A stretch of DNA of 64,000 nt from Leucaena leucocephala (taxonomy: Eukaryota; Streptophyta; Magnoliopsida; Fabales; Fabaceae). Positions 13,501-26,621 of the stretch are shown one piece after another (the first letter of the stretch is position 1; every line of letters starts with the position of its first letter). The DNA lies in NCBI GenBank assembly GCA_037074615.1, contig CM073558.1, positions 5,385,501 through 5,449,500 of the forward strand. Direction: 5' to 3'. Position numbers and translations under genes: made by a program. The notes below the pieces were generated by a model that worked only from the letters and a program-made list of their open reading frames with translations, searched no databases and was not told the DNA's origin.

Positions 13501-16500
13501 TAGAACTACAGACTAGTTGTTACATATCAAGTGACACAAGACTTGTCTCTCCCCAACTGTTGACACTGTAAACACAGATCAACTATGAATTTGACTTTAT
13601 TGCTTTGATTTGTACAATACAATTCTCCTGATTGCAACAGTAAACAAACTTTTCATGCCAAATATAAAAATTCTGATGGATGACAGCATAAACATTAACA
13701 TTAGCAAAAAAAATTACTAGCAACAATAAAAATATTCACAAGGATTTAAAAGAGAATTTACCTGTATAAATTGAAGCTTCACGAGCAGCCACAGGCATGT
13801 TCGAAGTGTTAGCCACCAGAGTTGTACGCTTCATGACAGATTCTTCACGACCATCAGGCAATGTCATTGTAAGTTGGGGAAAGTCCATAAGAACCTGAGG
13901 ATTTGTTAATATTGTTTAACCAACTGTGAAAACTAAATAGACATTTACTAGAAGGAGCAAGGAAAACATACTTCAGCCATTTCATTTCCACGTTCCCCAC
14001 AACCAACATAGACCACAGAATCAGAGTTGGAATACTGCATATAAACATAACCAGAAAGGTCAATTAATTAAGGGAGACATTTAATAATTACAAAATCGTT
14101 ATAACTTTATGGATTATGTGAGGTTTACCTTAGAAAGAGCCTGACTGATGACTGTTTTGCCACAACCAAAAGCCCCAGGAATAGCACAAGTCCCACCAAG
14201 AACAGAGGGGAAGAGGGCATCAAGAACACGCTAATACAAGACAAAGTTATCAAACACCACAGATATCAAAACAACATGGATAAGACCACCAACAACAATT
14301 TTACCTGACCAGTAAGCAGAGGAGTATCAGCTGCAAGCTTTGATGCAACGGGCCTTGGTGTACGAACAGGCCAAGTCTGCAAATGGGTGAAGTACACAAG
14401 AACTATGAAATTCTTGCAAAAGATAATAAAAATATTAAATATCAGGATTCAGGACTTCAATAAGTAACTAGGTGAACAAAGCAAGTAACCTGGAGCATGG
14501 TGAACTGTTTTTTAACACCTTGAAACTCAAGCTCCAATACAGTATCCTGCAAGAGTATATAGAATGAGAAAACTAAATATGCCGCAATAATAACAGGAAG
14601 CTTCTGAAAAAAGAAACTAAAATTTTCAGATAAATAAGCAACAATTGTACAAATTCAATAATTCGGCAATTACAGAACAAATAGAGGCCACAAACATGAC
14701 AATTAAAAGCAATTTTGAAATTTGATATCATTAAAGGACTTAAAAATCACAAAGAGAGTAGTTGGAGATAAAATAGTGAAAGGTTTAAAACACAAACCTT
14801 CAAGGAATATTGTCCAGGTGGTGCAATGTAAGTAATTTTTCCCATGGCATCAGGAGGAAGTGCAATATGATGCTGCATTAGACTGTTCTCAAAAACAGTC
14901 TGCAATGGGAAATCATTTATGAGAAAGCTTCAGGATACATTTGACAAACAAAGTAATAGTGATTCACAAGCTCATCTATATAGAAAGGAAACTTACAGCA
15001 TAGAGATCTCCCCCAGTTAATAGGTCTCCTTCACCTGTCACCGAAAAATAAAATTGAATCTCAGAGAAAGATAACCACAGCGAACACTTTTCTACTTAGC
15101 AATGAAAAATGATTAAATTTCTCTGATTACCAATTTTTTTAGGCTGAAACTCCCAGAGCGTATCTTTATCAAGAGCTGGAACAGAGACACCACGAGGAAT
15201 GTAGACATCACCAGATCGTTTAGCAATAGTTTTCAATGGCCTCTGTTTCAATCAAAAAAATAAAAGTTGAAGAAAGAAAATGAAATCACATAATACAGAA
15301 AAGAAAAAAGAAATCATATGAAATTGATAGAAGCCACTAAATTAAATAAGAAAATAATGTTTCAAGTAAAGGAAAGGCAAACCTGAATTCCATCAAAAAT
15401 ATTTCCCAATATTCCAGGCCCCAACTCCACTGATAAAGGCTGTTATACAATATAGTGCTAATCAGTTGACATGCATCAAACCGTTAATAAAATCAGTAAA
15501 TATAATTTACACATCTCACCTTGTGTGTTCGTAAGACAGGATCGTTGACCATTAAACCGGCTGTTTCCTCATAAACTAAAATTGTACAGAAACAAGAAGC
15601 TTCTTGTCAAAACTCAGAAAAAGAAAATATCATAGCCCTTACGTAACCATAATACATTGAGTAGAGTGGGGCAAATAAGCATGGACAGCAAGCACACATG
15701 ATGAAGAATAACTCATAGCATAGGACCTTGGATAGTAGCAGAATCCCCTTCCAAACGAATAATTTCACCAATGAGGTTGTCACGACCAACACGCACTAGT
15801 TCATACATAGCAGCTCCAGCCATGCCATCTGCAACCACGACTGGTCCTGAGACCTGCAGTAGTATAAAGCATGATGATACAACATTAGCAGCCATGGAAC
15901 TTGTGTTTAAAGTGCAGGTCAAATATATTGATTCACAATAATGGGGCATGATTGACAATTCGATGTAGGGGTTATAGCTACCATAACTCCACCATTCCCA
16001 GATCTCCAACTAAATGAAAAAAAAAATTATATCAGACGGTATAATGACAGCAAAGCAACATCCAGATGCCGTACTATTCATCATTACAGCAACAAACAAT
16101 GATCCGGATGCTAAAATAAAGACAATGGCCAGAGATCAAACTTCATGAAGGACGGTAAATTTACCATAAAACCGCAGATTCAACTTTAAATCCAATCTTT
16201 TGTATACTTAAATACGCAACTCAGTCGATAGCTCACAATACAGAGCATGTACGAGGGAATTAATCAAACCTTCAACTGAACTTGGACAGATTAAATATAA
16301 GCACCGATTCTTGATTCAATCATAAAGAAAATTAATATACACATTGAAACACATAGAAGGATAAAAAAAAACAGATGAATCAATCGGATTATTTTTGTGC
16401 TGACAATTTGAAACTAATACAATTGAACAGATCGAGAATTTTAATATACCTTGCGAACGTAACCATATTCACTCTCCTTCTCGGAGTCTTCGAAGGTAGT

Positions 16501-16527
16501 CAGGCGAGCGCCGTAAACAGCCGGCAT
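10589..16527 (-). CDS. VHA-A: V-type proton ATPase catalytic subunit A
   Basis: Twenty coding exons join without a frame break to 623 aa, the length I recall for Arabidopsis VHA-A. Exons: 16450-16527, 15727-15853, 15520-15575, 15383-15439, 15131-15242, 14997-15034, 14798-14899, 14490-14546, 14305-14376, 14129-14230, 13972-14034, 13762-13894, 12996-13102, 12554-12748, 12269-12355, 12053-12157, 11634-11731, 11438-11516, 10769-10857, 10589-10703. The P-loop GAFGCGKT is at residues 252-259, GERGNE follows at about 280-285, and the conserved MMADSTSRWAEALREISGR and PSVNW motifs are present. Subunit A forms the ATP-hydrolysing A3B3 head of the V1 sector, which drives H+ into the vacuole and trans-Golgi network. 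N-terminus MPAVYGARLTTFED and C-terminus GFRNLEDETR are intact. All introns are GT-AG. It appears fully functional. Confidence 0.98.
11100..11400. repeat. possible MITE-like AT-rich repeat in V-ATPase intron
   Basis: Within the 580-bp intron between exons 18 and 19 of VHA-A, the motif ATTCAATTGAATT appears near 11113 and again in related form near 11263, with loosely inverted flanking sequence. The texture resembles an old AT-rich MITE. No target duplication could be fixed, so this is only tentative. Confidence 0.25.
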
Positions 16528-16880
16528 TTTCAGGCAGAGACTGGATCGGAAGACAGCGATGAACAAGGACAGAGAAAGGAACCTGAGATTGAATTTGAAG
16601 ATCAGAGGTAGTGCACCTCTAAAAAAAATGATCAAAACCCTAGAGTTTCTATCGAATTGGGTAAAAGAGCTAGTGAGAACTTCAAGTTTGAGGAAGACAG
16701 AAAAGCGTCAATAATCGATGGGGAAATTTGTAGCAAAGGCACCCATGTGTGATTTGTGAACGTGGTGGTAAGGGAGATCGTGATCGGCTACGTTCAAATG
16801 TAGCATAACAGCATTGAAGCCGAGCCGAAACGGTGCGTTTGGTATCTATCCATGCCAATGTTTTATCATATGTATTCATA
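16528..16880 (-). promoter_or_regulatory. 5' UTR and promoter of VHA-A
   Basis: This is the sequence directly upstream of the VHA-A start codon. It is less AT-rich than the spacer beyond 16880 and has no long open frame of its own on the minus strand that resembles a protein. An exact transcription start or TATA box cannot be named with confidence. Confidence 0.4.
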
Positions 16881-17439
16881 ACTCATGTTTTACACTAAAG
16901 GTGAAAATAAGTTGATGACGAAAAAAAATTGAAAATAAGTCACAAAAATAACCAAAATTGAATATAATTTTAGGTTAAAATCTATGTTTTTTGTTTCAAA
17001 ATTTTTATCTTTGAAAGTATTATGAATGTAAATTAGGCTTAATAAATATTTTAATAAAGTAGAGACTTACTTGAAGCTGCTTAAAAGACACATTTTTTAG
17101 ATACGCTTTTGAATAAACTTTCATGCTAAACCAGATTTTTAATAGGTCCAAATCAGCCGAAACAATCTAATTCATTCACATAGGCAACAAATGTTAAACA
17201 ACATTAATTTAATTTGTTGTTAGAGCAATATTAAATTAAATTTATATGCGAGTGGTTTAATTGTTTCATTGGAAAGATGCTTTATTTGTAGTATAACTTA
17301 ATATATTAAATCCTATTAATAGAAATGAACTTGAAATCTAAAAGAAATTAGTGAAAATTTATGTCACTAAATCAACTTTATTATTACGATGATTGATCAT
17401 ATTTTATAATTTTTTTTATATGCTAAAAAAAAAAAAACT

Positions 17440-20050
17440 ATACGACACAGCAGCTTAGGCTCCTGTGTCGATCAGCATTAAGGTCTCCATACCAAAAGGA
17501 TGCAAAACTTAAAAGGCCAAAACCATGCGTTTCATCCCTTGCAATGTATCTGTATTCCACTTTCCAGTCGCGATCAAGCATATCCTTGACTTCCATAATC
17601 AATCGAAAATCTTCGTGCAGGTTCGAGGGAACGTTTTTTATAAGCCACAGCCTCCTTCGAGTCAGTCCTTGGCATAACGTTTCTAAAACCGTTGTCCCAA
17701 GCTCGTTTGAGACCCATTAGGCAGTCTAAACTAAAAACCTTCAACCACTATACCATTCTTGTCTTTGATAATTCCACCACATGCAGCACTCTGGCACAGG
17801 CGATCGAGAAAGGGCCCCATCAACCTCAATCAAGCTGTTGATCTCATTAGAGGGTAAGGGGTCCATCGCTCCAGCCAATCGGTTTTCCTGGAGGTTCCCT
17901 GGAGAAATCTTTTAATTTTCTAAGCGTTCTCCATGCATGCTTCCCAAGATCTTTGTTGCTCATGCATTAATGCTATTGATGTTGGAGCTAGCATTCATAT
18001 GAATGCTTTCAATTCTGTCGCCATAAGAACCAGCACGTTATAAAAAACAAGCCCTTCCAATATCAAGGTTGCCTACTGACCATACGAGTCATATTAAGGT
18101 GGAACGTCCACGCAAAAGTTTTATAACGTTGTGGGATTTTTAGCTTCCAGAGCTCCATCCATCTAACTGGGGAATCGTCGCAGCTGGGGTTCAGTGAACG
18201 GTAAGCTGAGCGAATAGTGAATGCTCCACTCTTTTCCCACTTCCACCTAGCACGAACGTTGCCATTGTTATATACTTGCTGGGTACCATCAAACACTTCC
18301 TTCCAATTTCTTTTGATTCCATTCCAAGCATTGGATCCTGGTTTAAGAGGATTGATTTTGGGCATTCAATCATTGCCACATCCATACTTTCCTCTGATAA
18401 CCTGAGCCCAAAGAGAGTTTCGATCATTCACAAGTCCCCAACCCATCTTCATCATAAACGCCCGGTTTTGTTGTTTCATGTCTCATACCAAGACCACCTA
18501 GCTTCTTCTCACTGCATGCTTTGTCCCATGAAACCAGATTCATCCTTCTTTTTTCGTCTATTGACCCCCACAAGAAGTTGCAGGCTCTTTTGTCAATATT
18601 ATTACATGTGGAGGAAGGAATACTGGCTGTTTTCGTGGACTGGGTGGGCATGGCTGCAATAACCGGCTTGACAAGTGTATCCCTTCCCTCAAAAGATATG
18701 CAAGAAGTGTGCCAAGTACTTAATCTTCTTCGACACAAAGTGATATGTTTCTGATGCGACCCTCTCATGATGCAAAGGGTCTCCTAAATATTTGCCAAGA
18801 TTCCCCGTGCTCGAGAATCCCAATGCCTCGCTCATTTCAGTGACCCTTATATGATTGATGTTTCTAGAGAAGAACACTCTGGTTTTGTTGCTGACTCACT
18901 GTACAGAAGCTTCGTAAAATCTACTAAGGCATCGTTTGATGACGCCCACTTGATCCATGTTAGCTTCTGCAAATAATAACGTTGTCATCAGCAAAAAATA
19001 AATGAGAAATTGGAGGGCCCTCCTTTCCAAGCCTTATATATTTCCAGCGTTTAGCATCGATCTCTTTCTGAATCAGATGTGCAAGTTTCTCCATACATAT
19101 CAGAGAGAGATAAGGTGAGATCGGGTCGCCCCGTCTTAAGCCTCTAGATGGAGTGAATTCATCCGCCTTGCTTCCTCTTCCCAAACGATTTGCATGGAGG
19201 GAGATGAGATGCAGGCCCTAATGACTTCTCTTCTCTGGAGCGGTATATTGAGCTCGGCAAGACATTCCATTACGGAATTCCCATCCAACATGATCATATG
19301 CTTTCTCCAAGTGAATTTTAAGCACCATGAAGCCTTTCTTCCCTGGCATATTCCTCATAGAATGTATTACTTCTTGAGCAACAATTGTATTGTAAGAACT
19401 AGTTCAACAGGCAACAAAGCTGCATTGGTTAGGAGATATAACCTGCATTGGCATATTCCTCATAGAATGTATTCTGTTAGATAAATACTTTCGTAATTGT
19501 TTTATAAATAACATTACAGACTAATAGGACAAAAGTCACGAATGTATTCAGGATACAACCTTTTAGGAATAAGCACAATAAAGGTGTGATTTATATTCCA
19601 AATAATATCTGGCTCCTCAAAAGCTTTTTTAACCAGTTTTATCACAGAAGAGCCAAGCGTCTCCCATTGGCTTTGAAAGAAGAGGGCATTTAATCCATCT
19701 GCGCCCGGAGACTTAAGCGCATCCATGCTAACCGCAGACTTAATTTCATAAATGGTAATTTCCTTTGAAATATCCGATAAATTAGAAGTTTCCAAAGCAG
19801 GGAAGGAATAGCAATATTCAAGATAGGAGATGACGTCATATCCTCATAATTGAAAAGATCAATAAAATTTTTTGTAGCAATTCTTTTTATCTCCTGCACA
19901 TCATCCGTCCATTCGTCGCTCATTTTTAGTGGCCTCTAGCTTGTTTCTTTTTCTTCTACCATTAGCTCTCGTGTGAAAATACTTGGAATTCTGGTCTCCC
20001 AAATAGTACCATTTACATTTCACCTTCTTTTTTTATTTTTTTATCATCTA
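17440..20050 (-). mobile_element. decayed L1-type LINE (reverse transcriptase)
   Basis: Minus-strand fragments in order: about 19795-19514, the start of the reverse transcriptase domain (SPGADGLNALFFQ, IVLIPK); about 19184-18960, the catalytic region with GLRRGDPISPYL and HLFFADDNVIICRS, where FADD is the active-site motif; about 18768-18424, the thumb region; about 18365-18063, the zf-RVT domain (SGAFTIRSAYRSL, ELWKLKIPQRYKTFAW). Stops and frameshifts separate all of them and the N-terminal endonuclease part is not seen. This is a dead non-LTR retrotransposon between VHA-A and the fibrillin gene. A 25-bp direct duplication inside it (19344-19368 and 19449-19473) postdates or accompanies the decay. 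Confidence 0.85.
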
Positions 20051-20326
20051 GTTCACCAAAATGTTACCTCAACAATATTCAGATCTGACTCACATCGCTT
20101 AACTGATTATGGTAGATGAGTCTCATGATAAAAAATTTTTAAATACGCTAAGATTCAAATTCGATACTTCATTTAAATGATATCGAGCCACTTATCACTT
20201 ACTATATTTTGCCTTTTGATGCCAAAGGAGGTCCTCTAGAATAAGTATCTCTTCAAGATCCAGCCAAAGCTTTTTTTGTAGTTGGTCAATAGAAGAAGAA
20301 TAATTTGAGATCTATAAGTTTTAGAA

Positions 20327-20530
20327 ATACCATCTACGACCCATGATTCGACGTTTTTGTTTACCCAGGTGACAGAAGACGTTATTACTCCACCAGCCAA
20401 CCAGGCGACCCATGATTCGACTATTTCGACTTTTTTCATACATTAACGATGTCGGCTGGTGGAGTAATAACGTCTTCGATCGCCTGGGTAAACAAAAAAA
20501 GTCGAATCATGGGTTGTCTTTATGGTATTT
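20327..20530. repeat. long inverted repeat, arms about 72-77 bp
   Basis: The left arm 20327-20398 and right arm 20454-20530 are reverse complements with only a few substitutions and two short indels, separated by 55 bp. The shared core includes CCCATGATTCGAC, GTTTACCCAGG and GACGTTATTACTCCACC. The loop holds a further direct copy of the 13-bp block CCCATGATTCGAC near 20408. Both arms therefore contain related open frames on opposite strands (VITSS, WVNK). It may be a foldback element or an inverted duplication of a transposon piece. Confidence 0.85.
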
Positions 20531-20539
20531 TACATTACA

Positions 20540-21829
20540 TAGTGATATTTTCATGCACTTATGAAGAAGCAAACAAAACAAAGCATATTAAAACACGAAA
20601 TCTCAACCCACAAAATCATGAAGAATCTATCTCTTTCGATTCTAGAGAAATACTCGAAAACATTTCTAAACAAAAACAAACGAGTATTATATCAACAAAA
20701 GCAAGGGTGGAATTTTCTAAGAATTAAGGGGGTTTAGGGGGAATTTATATAAGCATAGTCTTGTAAAGAAAATGAATTATCTTCCTAAGAACTAAGGTGG
20801 GAATTTTCTAGCAGTAACTAAACATGGTTTATTCTAAGACTGACACAACTAAAAATATAACAAAATTTAATTAAGTTCAAACAGTTAAACCAATAAACTA
20901 TTGAATTATTCTCCAAATCAATCTAGTTTTAGAGTTAAATTTTATATTTTTTTATATTATTTAGCTTTAAACAGTGTCACTTTGTGTAAAAAAGAAAAAA
21001 TATAATTAATCATATTTATGATTTATATATGAATATTTTATTTATTTGTAAATTAATAATTTTTTGATAAATATTAATTTTTTTAATTATATATGAATAT
21101 TTTTATATAATTTATTTTAATTAAATTATATTATTTTTATTATAATTGGTCCAATCCTTAATCCATACCAAGACTGGTTTAATAAGGGGGGGTGAAGGTA
21201 AAAAACACGCTAAACAACGACGACTAGGAGCATCAACATAACGGCTAGCGATGTGTCCAAGCCGAGACCACAACCACTCGCGTATTCGGAGGAGAGCCAC
21301 TGTGGTAACCGCAGAAGCTTCCTGAAACTCTGGCATTAAGGAATCACTCACAAAAGGTACTTTTCTTTTTGTTCTTATTTCACCCTTTAATTCTGAATTA
21401 CCTCTTAATTCTGGATCGTTATGATTGTTGTGCACGTTCCCCTTCTGATTTTAGATTCCGAATACTAAGATAGCCAATCGTACATGCCGAAATGCTCAGA
21501 CAAACTGATAACGTTACTTTTCTGATTTTCTCAGCCCTTGCCGAATTGAATGTGGCGATTTAAATTAATCATGAAATTTTGGAGTTTGCCTCAATCCGAA
21601 GAAAAGTAAAGCGTTCTTTATTCACTAGGCCTTTTTACCCGTATGCCCATGAAATTTTAGAGTCAAATTAGCATCGATTCAATATCTTCAATTTTGAGTA
21701 TAGCTTTCCTTAGTTATTGAGGTTTAGATTCTGTCAACATGCGAACGGAGAAGTTCATTTGCTCTAAAGCAAATTTAGGTGGCTTAGCTTTAGTAGTAAC
21801 GGGCTATTGGAATTATCATCAATGCAGGA
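20540..21829. other. spacer and probable 5' UTR region of fibrillin gene
   Basis: The interval 20540-21170 is AT-rich with no gene. From about 21180 to 21450 the base composition becomes more balanced. A CAG sits two bases before the fibrillin ATG, which would fit a 5' UTR intron ending at 21828 with its untranslated exon in the 21200-21360 area. A 104-aa open frame on the minus strand here shows no family features and is probably chance. Confidence 0.35.
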
Positions 21830-24800
21830 ATGAACTTGGCTTTCTCTTCATCTGCTTATTATCCATGCTCTGGAAAGACAGCCAATGGCCAGATTAGGCC
21901 TTTTAGGCCATTCTTTAGTACCACCAGGAAATTCTTCAGGCCTAAAATGTTTACATGTTTGGCATCAATATCCACCCCAGAAACTCAGGTTGGCCTTATT
22001 TTTTCTGTTCCACATTTTCTATTTTAGTTTCAACTCAGTTTCATCATAGTCAGCAATTTTTGGGATTGTAGGCATATGATATTGAGTTAGAGGACAAGAA
22101 GCACATACTTTTAAGTGCTATCCAGGAGACACAAAGGGGACTCTCAACAACTGCTGATCAACGCTCTTCCATTGAGGAGTCTCTGGTCTGTTGTTTATTT
22201 TCTTTGTTCACTTCTTCATTATGATCTATGTTAGACTTCTTCTTAATCTAAATTCTTTGCTAGATATTGTGGTGACCATTTAGGATGAAAACGGCAAAGG
22301 AGATGAAGTTGATTATGTAAAATTTTCTTGGTATATGTGTTTGGCAGGTGAATGTGGAGGCGTACAACATGGGCGAACCAATTGATTTGGTGAAGTTGAA
22401 TGGAACATGGCGCCTGCAGTATACTTCTGCCCCTGACGTGCTCGTTCTTCTGGAAGCTGCTGCTAGACTTCCTTTCTTTCAAGTAATAATAATGAAATTT
22501 AGTATCTTTCTGTCAAGTCTTAGAGTTCGTTCTTTCTTCTGACTCAATACTCTGCCTGTACTTTCTTTACTTATTATGAAAAAGTGTTTCTATTAACCAT
22601 TTAGTAGATGAGGCTTCAAATCAAAATTATTTTCTTATCTTGTGCATTCGTTGGATGATGGTTGTTCTTATCAGTAATGCCTTGCTGCATCAGGACTCTG
22701 TAAAATAGGGTCATGTAAGACTGCGTTAATGTTTTTTCCTTTGTTCTGTGTCTTTTACTGTCAATCTCTTACCATTTGTTTAACCCACTTGCTACTTTGT
22801 TGTGATAGGTTGGACAGATCTTTCAGAAATTTGAATGTTCTGATCAGACTAATGGAGGTATTATTCGTAACATTGTCCGATGGAGTATTCCAAATTTGCT
22901 GGAGGTAAAAACAATTCCTTCCTTTGGTTTATCCTGTCTTTCTCAGCAGGCTTTAACTCAGCTCTGAATACAAGTTCTGCAATTCAAACTCAAGATTGCC
23001 ATGTTTTGTTTTTGTTAAACTATAACTATGACACTTCTTAATTTCCTCTTCCATTTCCACAATATTATAAACTGACTTCCCAGATTGGACTCTTCAAGTG
23101 ATTATGAACTATACCAACCTTGAGTTAAAGATGGCCAAGTAACTTGTCATTTATATTCTCGTTACTTGTGATAATTTCTGATTGGGACTATGATTACTGA
23201 TAAAAGAAAATGCTTTGCCACTGGGTTTTGGGCTTTCAATGGGGTTGGTTACATTTCATCCTGAGAAAAGAAGTGAAATTTGGAAGTCAGGTTGAGAAAA
23301 CTTGGGTTGTTATCTAATATTTGCTGTCAGTCTTATTGAACATGTATGCTTCAGCCTCTAGTGACTTTGTGGGTGACACTGATAGATGGTTGTTAGGATG
23401 GAAGAGAACGAGTAGAATAAAGGGTGGGATTGTAAATGTAATTCACATAACTAACTACCAACTGTCTCACTTGTAATCCTTTGGGACTGTTATTTTGACC
23501 TCTCAAAGCATGTAAGAGAAGGAATCCTATTTCTTTTGGTTTTTAGTAATAAGATAGCCAGAATCGTATACCAGAAATATTTGGAAAGTTCAAGACGCAA
23601 TAGCTTTCCACAAACTAGAATGACTTTTCAAATGCATATCGTTAGGGTGTTTCCAAGTTGGTTAGAAATTTGAGAAATTCTCCTTGATCTTGCATCTAGA
23701 GCTTCTTCCATGTAGCTTTTTCCAGCATTACATTACCAATTGGTCTAAGCTTAGATAGTTGGGCAACGAAAATTGGATGAAATACTTATGCTTGAGCTAT
23801 GGTTCTGCCCCTTGAACCCATAAATAAAAATTTCTCGTCCTTTCCCATACAGGACCAAGAGGGTGCCACATTGCTTGTATCTGCCAAGTTTTCTGTTGTT
23901 TCTGCGCGTAATATCTATCTTCAGTTTCAACAGGTAATTTGTCTGATTTCCAGGAACATGCTGTCTACAGCATTTAAGAAATAAACCCTCTCAAACAGAA
24001 ATTATCTGTCACTATTTCATGATAAATATTGACATAGTAGATTTTTTTCATCTTAGTAACATGTTTCTCCATTGGTTGGAGTTATCATTCAACTTTAACT
24101 TCTTTTTGTGTGCATAGATTATGCCTTGTCTATCAGGAGTGATTTTACTCCTTTTACATAAACTCAAGATTAAAGCTCTATTATATAATGACGACGATAC
24201 TGAGTTACTAATTACCTAAACAGATGGACTTCTTATTCTGGTTGAAGGAATGTGTATCATCTCAGTTTTTTACTTGTCTATTTTCTTAAAAACTAAGTAA
24301 GATGATTTCATAGTGAAATGGGTAGTGCAGATAATTTGCACATACAACAAGTATTTATGAAGATATGTTATCTAAAGGTTCGAAGGGAATGAAACAGAAA
24401 ATACCAGAAGTTTATCTCTGAATGAGTAGCAGAGCCATAGTCTTTAATATTGATTCAACAGTTAATATTCTGGCAAACTATCCTCTGCCCCATGTTTAGA
24501 TGGCATTCAGTGGTACATGCATCTAATTTAATTTCTTGAAGGAAGTTTTAAAGTTTAATGTAAATGCGTTGGTTAATTAACATAAACATACAAGATATAC
24601 ATGGAGATGATGTCGTCCTCAAAATTCATTTTAGCATTATCCATGACACAGAAGAAAAGACTCTTCTACTATTTATATTTGGTCTAAGTATGATATTTTC
24701 TTCTATAATTAGTGTTTTATGAATACGTAATATTCGCAGATCTCACTCCAAGATTTAATTATTAGTGAGGAGCTACAGGCTCTAATAGCTCCAGCAATAC

Positions 24801-25286
24801 TACCACGGTCTTTTATAAGCCTGCAGGTAATTGATTCAACATTAAGCAACTGCATTTGGTTATTCTACCTTATACTAGCATCCAAGATCTCATTGACATT
24901 CATTAAATTATGCCATGAAGCAGTGTCTGTTTAAAAATCTGGTGACAATGAATCAGTTAACAGTCATAACATAGTATGCGCTCACGCGCACAAGCTGTTA
25001 CAGATTTTTTTTTAATACATTCCTGTGCAGATATTACAATTTCTCCGTACTTTCAAAGCTCAAATCCCTGTAAGGGACCCTGGAAGGTATATAATGTGCT
25101 ATTCTAGTAGGGGGAAAACAAGTATCTTGGGACAAATCTAATAACACTGGTTTGTGTTTTGGGAATTATAGGCAATCAGTAGGAGGGCTATATTATCTAT
25201 CTTATTTGGATAATAATTTGCTTTTGGGTCGTGCGGTGGGTGGAGGAGGAGTATTTGTGTTTACCAGAGCCCAATCTCTTTACTGA
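21830..25286 (+). CDS. PAP/fibrillin family plastid-lipid-associated protein
   Basis: Eight exons join in frame to 280 aa: 21830-21988, 22072-22185, 22348-22482, 22809-22904, 23853-23933, 24740-24826, 25031-25086, 25172-25286. The first 45-50 residues are rich in Ser, Arg and Phe and poor in acidic residues, as in a chloroplast transit peptide. The PAP/fibrillin domain follows: KLNGTWRLQYTSAPDVL near residues 107-123, then GGIIRNIVRWSIP, and the C-terminal block YYLSYLDNNLLLGRAVGGGG with a final FVFTRA. Fibrillins bind lipids and prenylquinones in plastoglobules, thylakoids and stroma. From memory it most resembles the small stroma-type members (PAP10/FBN8 class), but the subgroup is not proven. 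All splice sites are GT-AG; the frame is intact. Confidence 0.9.
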
Positions 25287-26621
25287 TGAGCGATACTTGC
25301 CAACTGTTCTCAATAAGCCTATATTCATGTAAGTAGCAAAGCAACATGGAGGCAAGCCGGGCTCGAACCCGTTTTGACATGTTTGTGTGTTTAAATTGAT
25401 TTAAATAGAAAAGGTGTTAGTAGCAAAGCAATATGGAGAGCAAGTAATCAATTCATCAGGCAAACTGGCAAAGGCTTATGCCCCAGAATTACTGATGTTT
25501 TTAGATACTACGTGCTTTCTTATCCTTACATCAAGTGTCTCAGTCATAGTAAATATTCCATTTTAACGGCCAGTGAATTATGTTTTGCTGTGTTCTTTGG
25601 AAAAAGGTTCGATTTTTATTTTATTAGACTGCTTAATGTACATTGCAAAGTCATTTAACAGCCCTTTGAATCATCACATACTCACGTCATATAAAACCAC
25701 CAGTATAATATAAATATGAATTGAAAATTGACACCCTTAGCCCTGATGGTTTAAATCAGTGGGATGGGGCTATTCTAACTTAACAAGGGGTCTCACGTTT
25801 GAGATGTGGGTAAGCACGCAACATCCTAGGGGTTAAGGGTACCAATTTTAATGGTTCTTGTCCTTATTCTCATTAGAGCTCTACTTCTATTGAGTTTGAG
25901 TTCCAATCTATAAGAGTAGACTATCAACAGAAGTTAATCTAATTGGTAACAAATTTAATCATAAACTATAAAATCAGAAATTTAAATTTTGTTGTCGGAA
26001 TATTGTTGTTATAAAATCTGCAAGTATCTTTATTAGTATTGAGCTATTGAGATCCAATTTATCTATTTTTTTTTTGTGACAAAGAAAAAATTATACCCTG
26101 TAGACTAATATAAGCCTAACAAGTTTGGAAAAAACAGACTATTTGTACTTTATTCCCTCCACGATTGCTTTAGCTTGCATTGTCTATGAAGGTTTCTCGG
26201 CCTTTACCCAAACAACTGGGATCCCTCCATGAAATAACAAATTGGTAGTGTTGGAGAAGAGCCTCAATCTGAAACTCAAACAGCATCGCAGAGGAGAAAA
26301 ATACAAGGAATGGTGTTGACAGTGACGTTGTTATCTGTAGATGAGTGATCAATTGATGAAGTAATAAAGCAGAACGGCGACCCATTCCCTCGACTGAACA
26401 CCTTAACCGTAGCACATTAATTTATTCCCCTTGCGCAGATTCAACTCGCGGTTAAATCTTTTAAAATAAAATATTATTTTCAAGGACCCTAAAACCAATA
26501 ATTAGTGAATTCGATGCAAAGTATAAAATATACGGATGTCCTTAATTTTTTTTTTTTAATGAAATGTCCTTAGAGTTAAAACCATAACTGTTCAAACCAG
26601 TATATAAACGAATCCATCTAT
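25287..26621. other. fibrillin 3' flank and intergenic
   Basis: This begins with the probable fibrillin 3' UTR. A block GTAGCAAAGCAACATGGAG near 25334 recurs slightly altered near 25420. A tRNA-like stretch with GTCTCACGTTTGAGATGTGG near 25790 may be an old SINE. An 81-aa open frame on the minus strand at 26170-26415 has no recognisable domain and I do not call it a gene. Confidence 0.4.

Noticed and set aside
18276..18662. 128-aa plus-strand open frame
   Set aside because: Antisense of the minus-strand LINE zf-RVT and thumb region.
21121..21435. 104-aa open frame on the minus strand upstream of the fibrillin gene
   Set aside because: No recognisable motif or splice context, and it overlaps the likely fibrillin 5' region; a chance open frame is more likely.
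26170..26415. 81-aa open frame on the minus strand
   Set aside because: No domain or conserved pattern recognised; lies in spacer next to a MITE.
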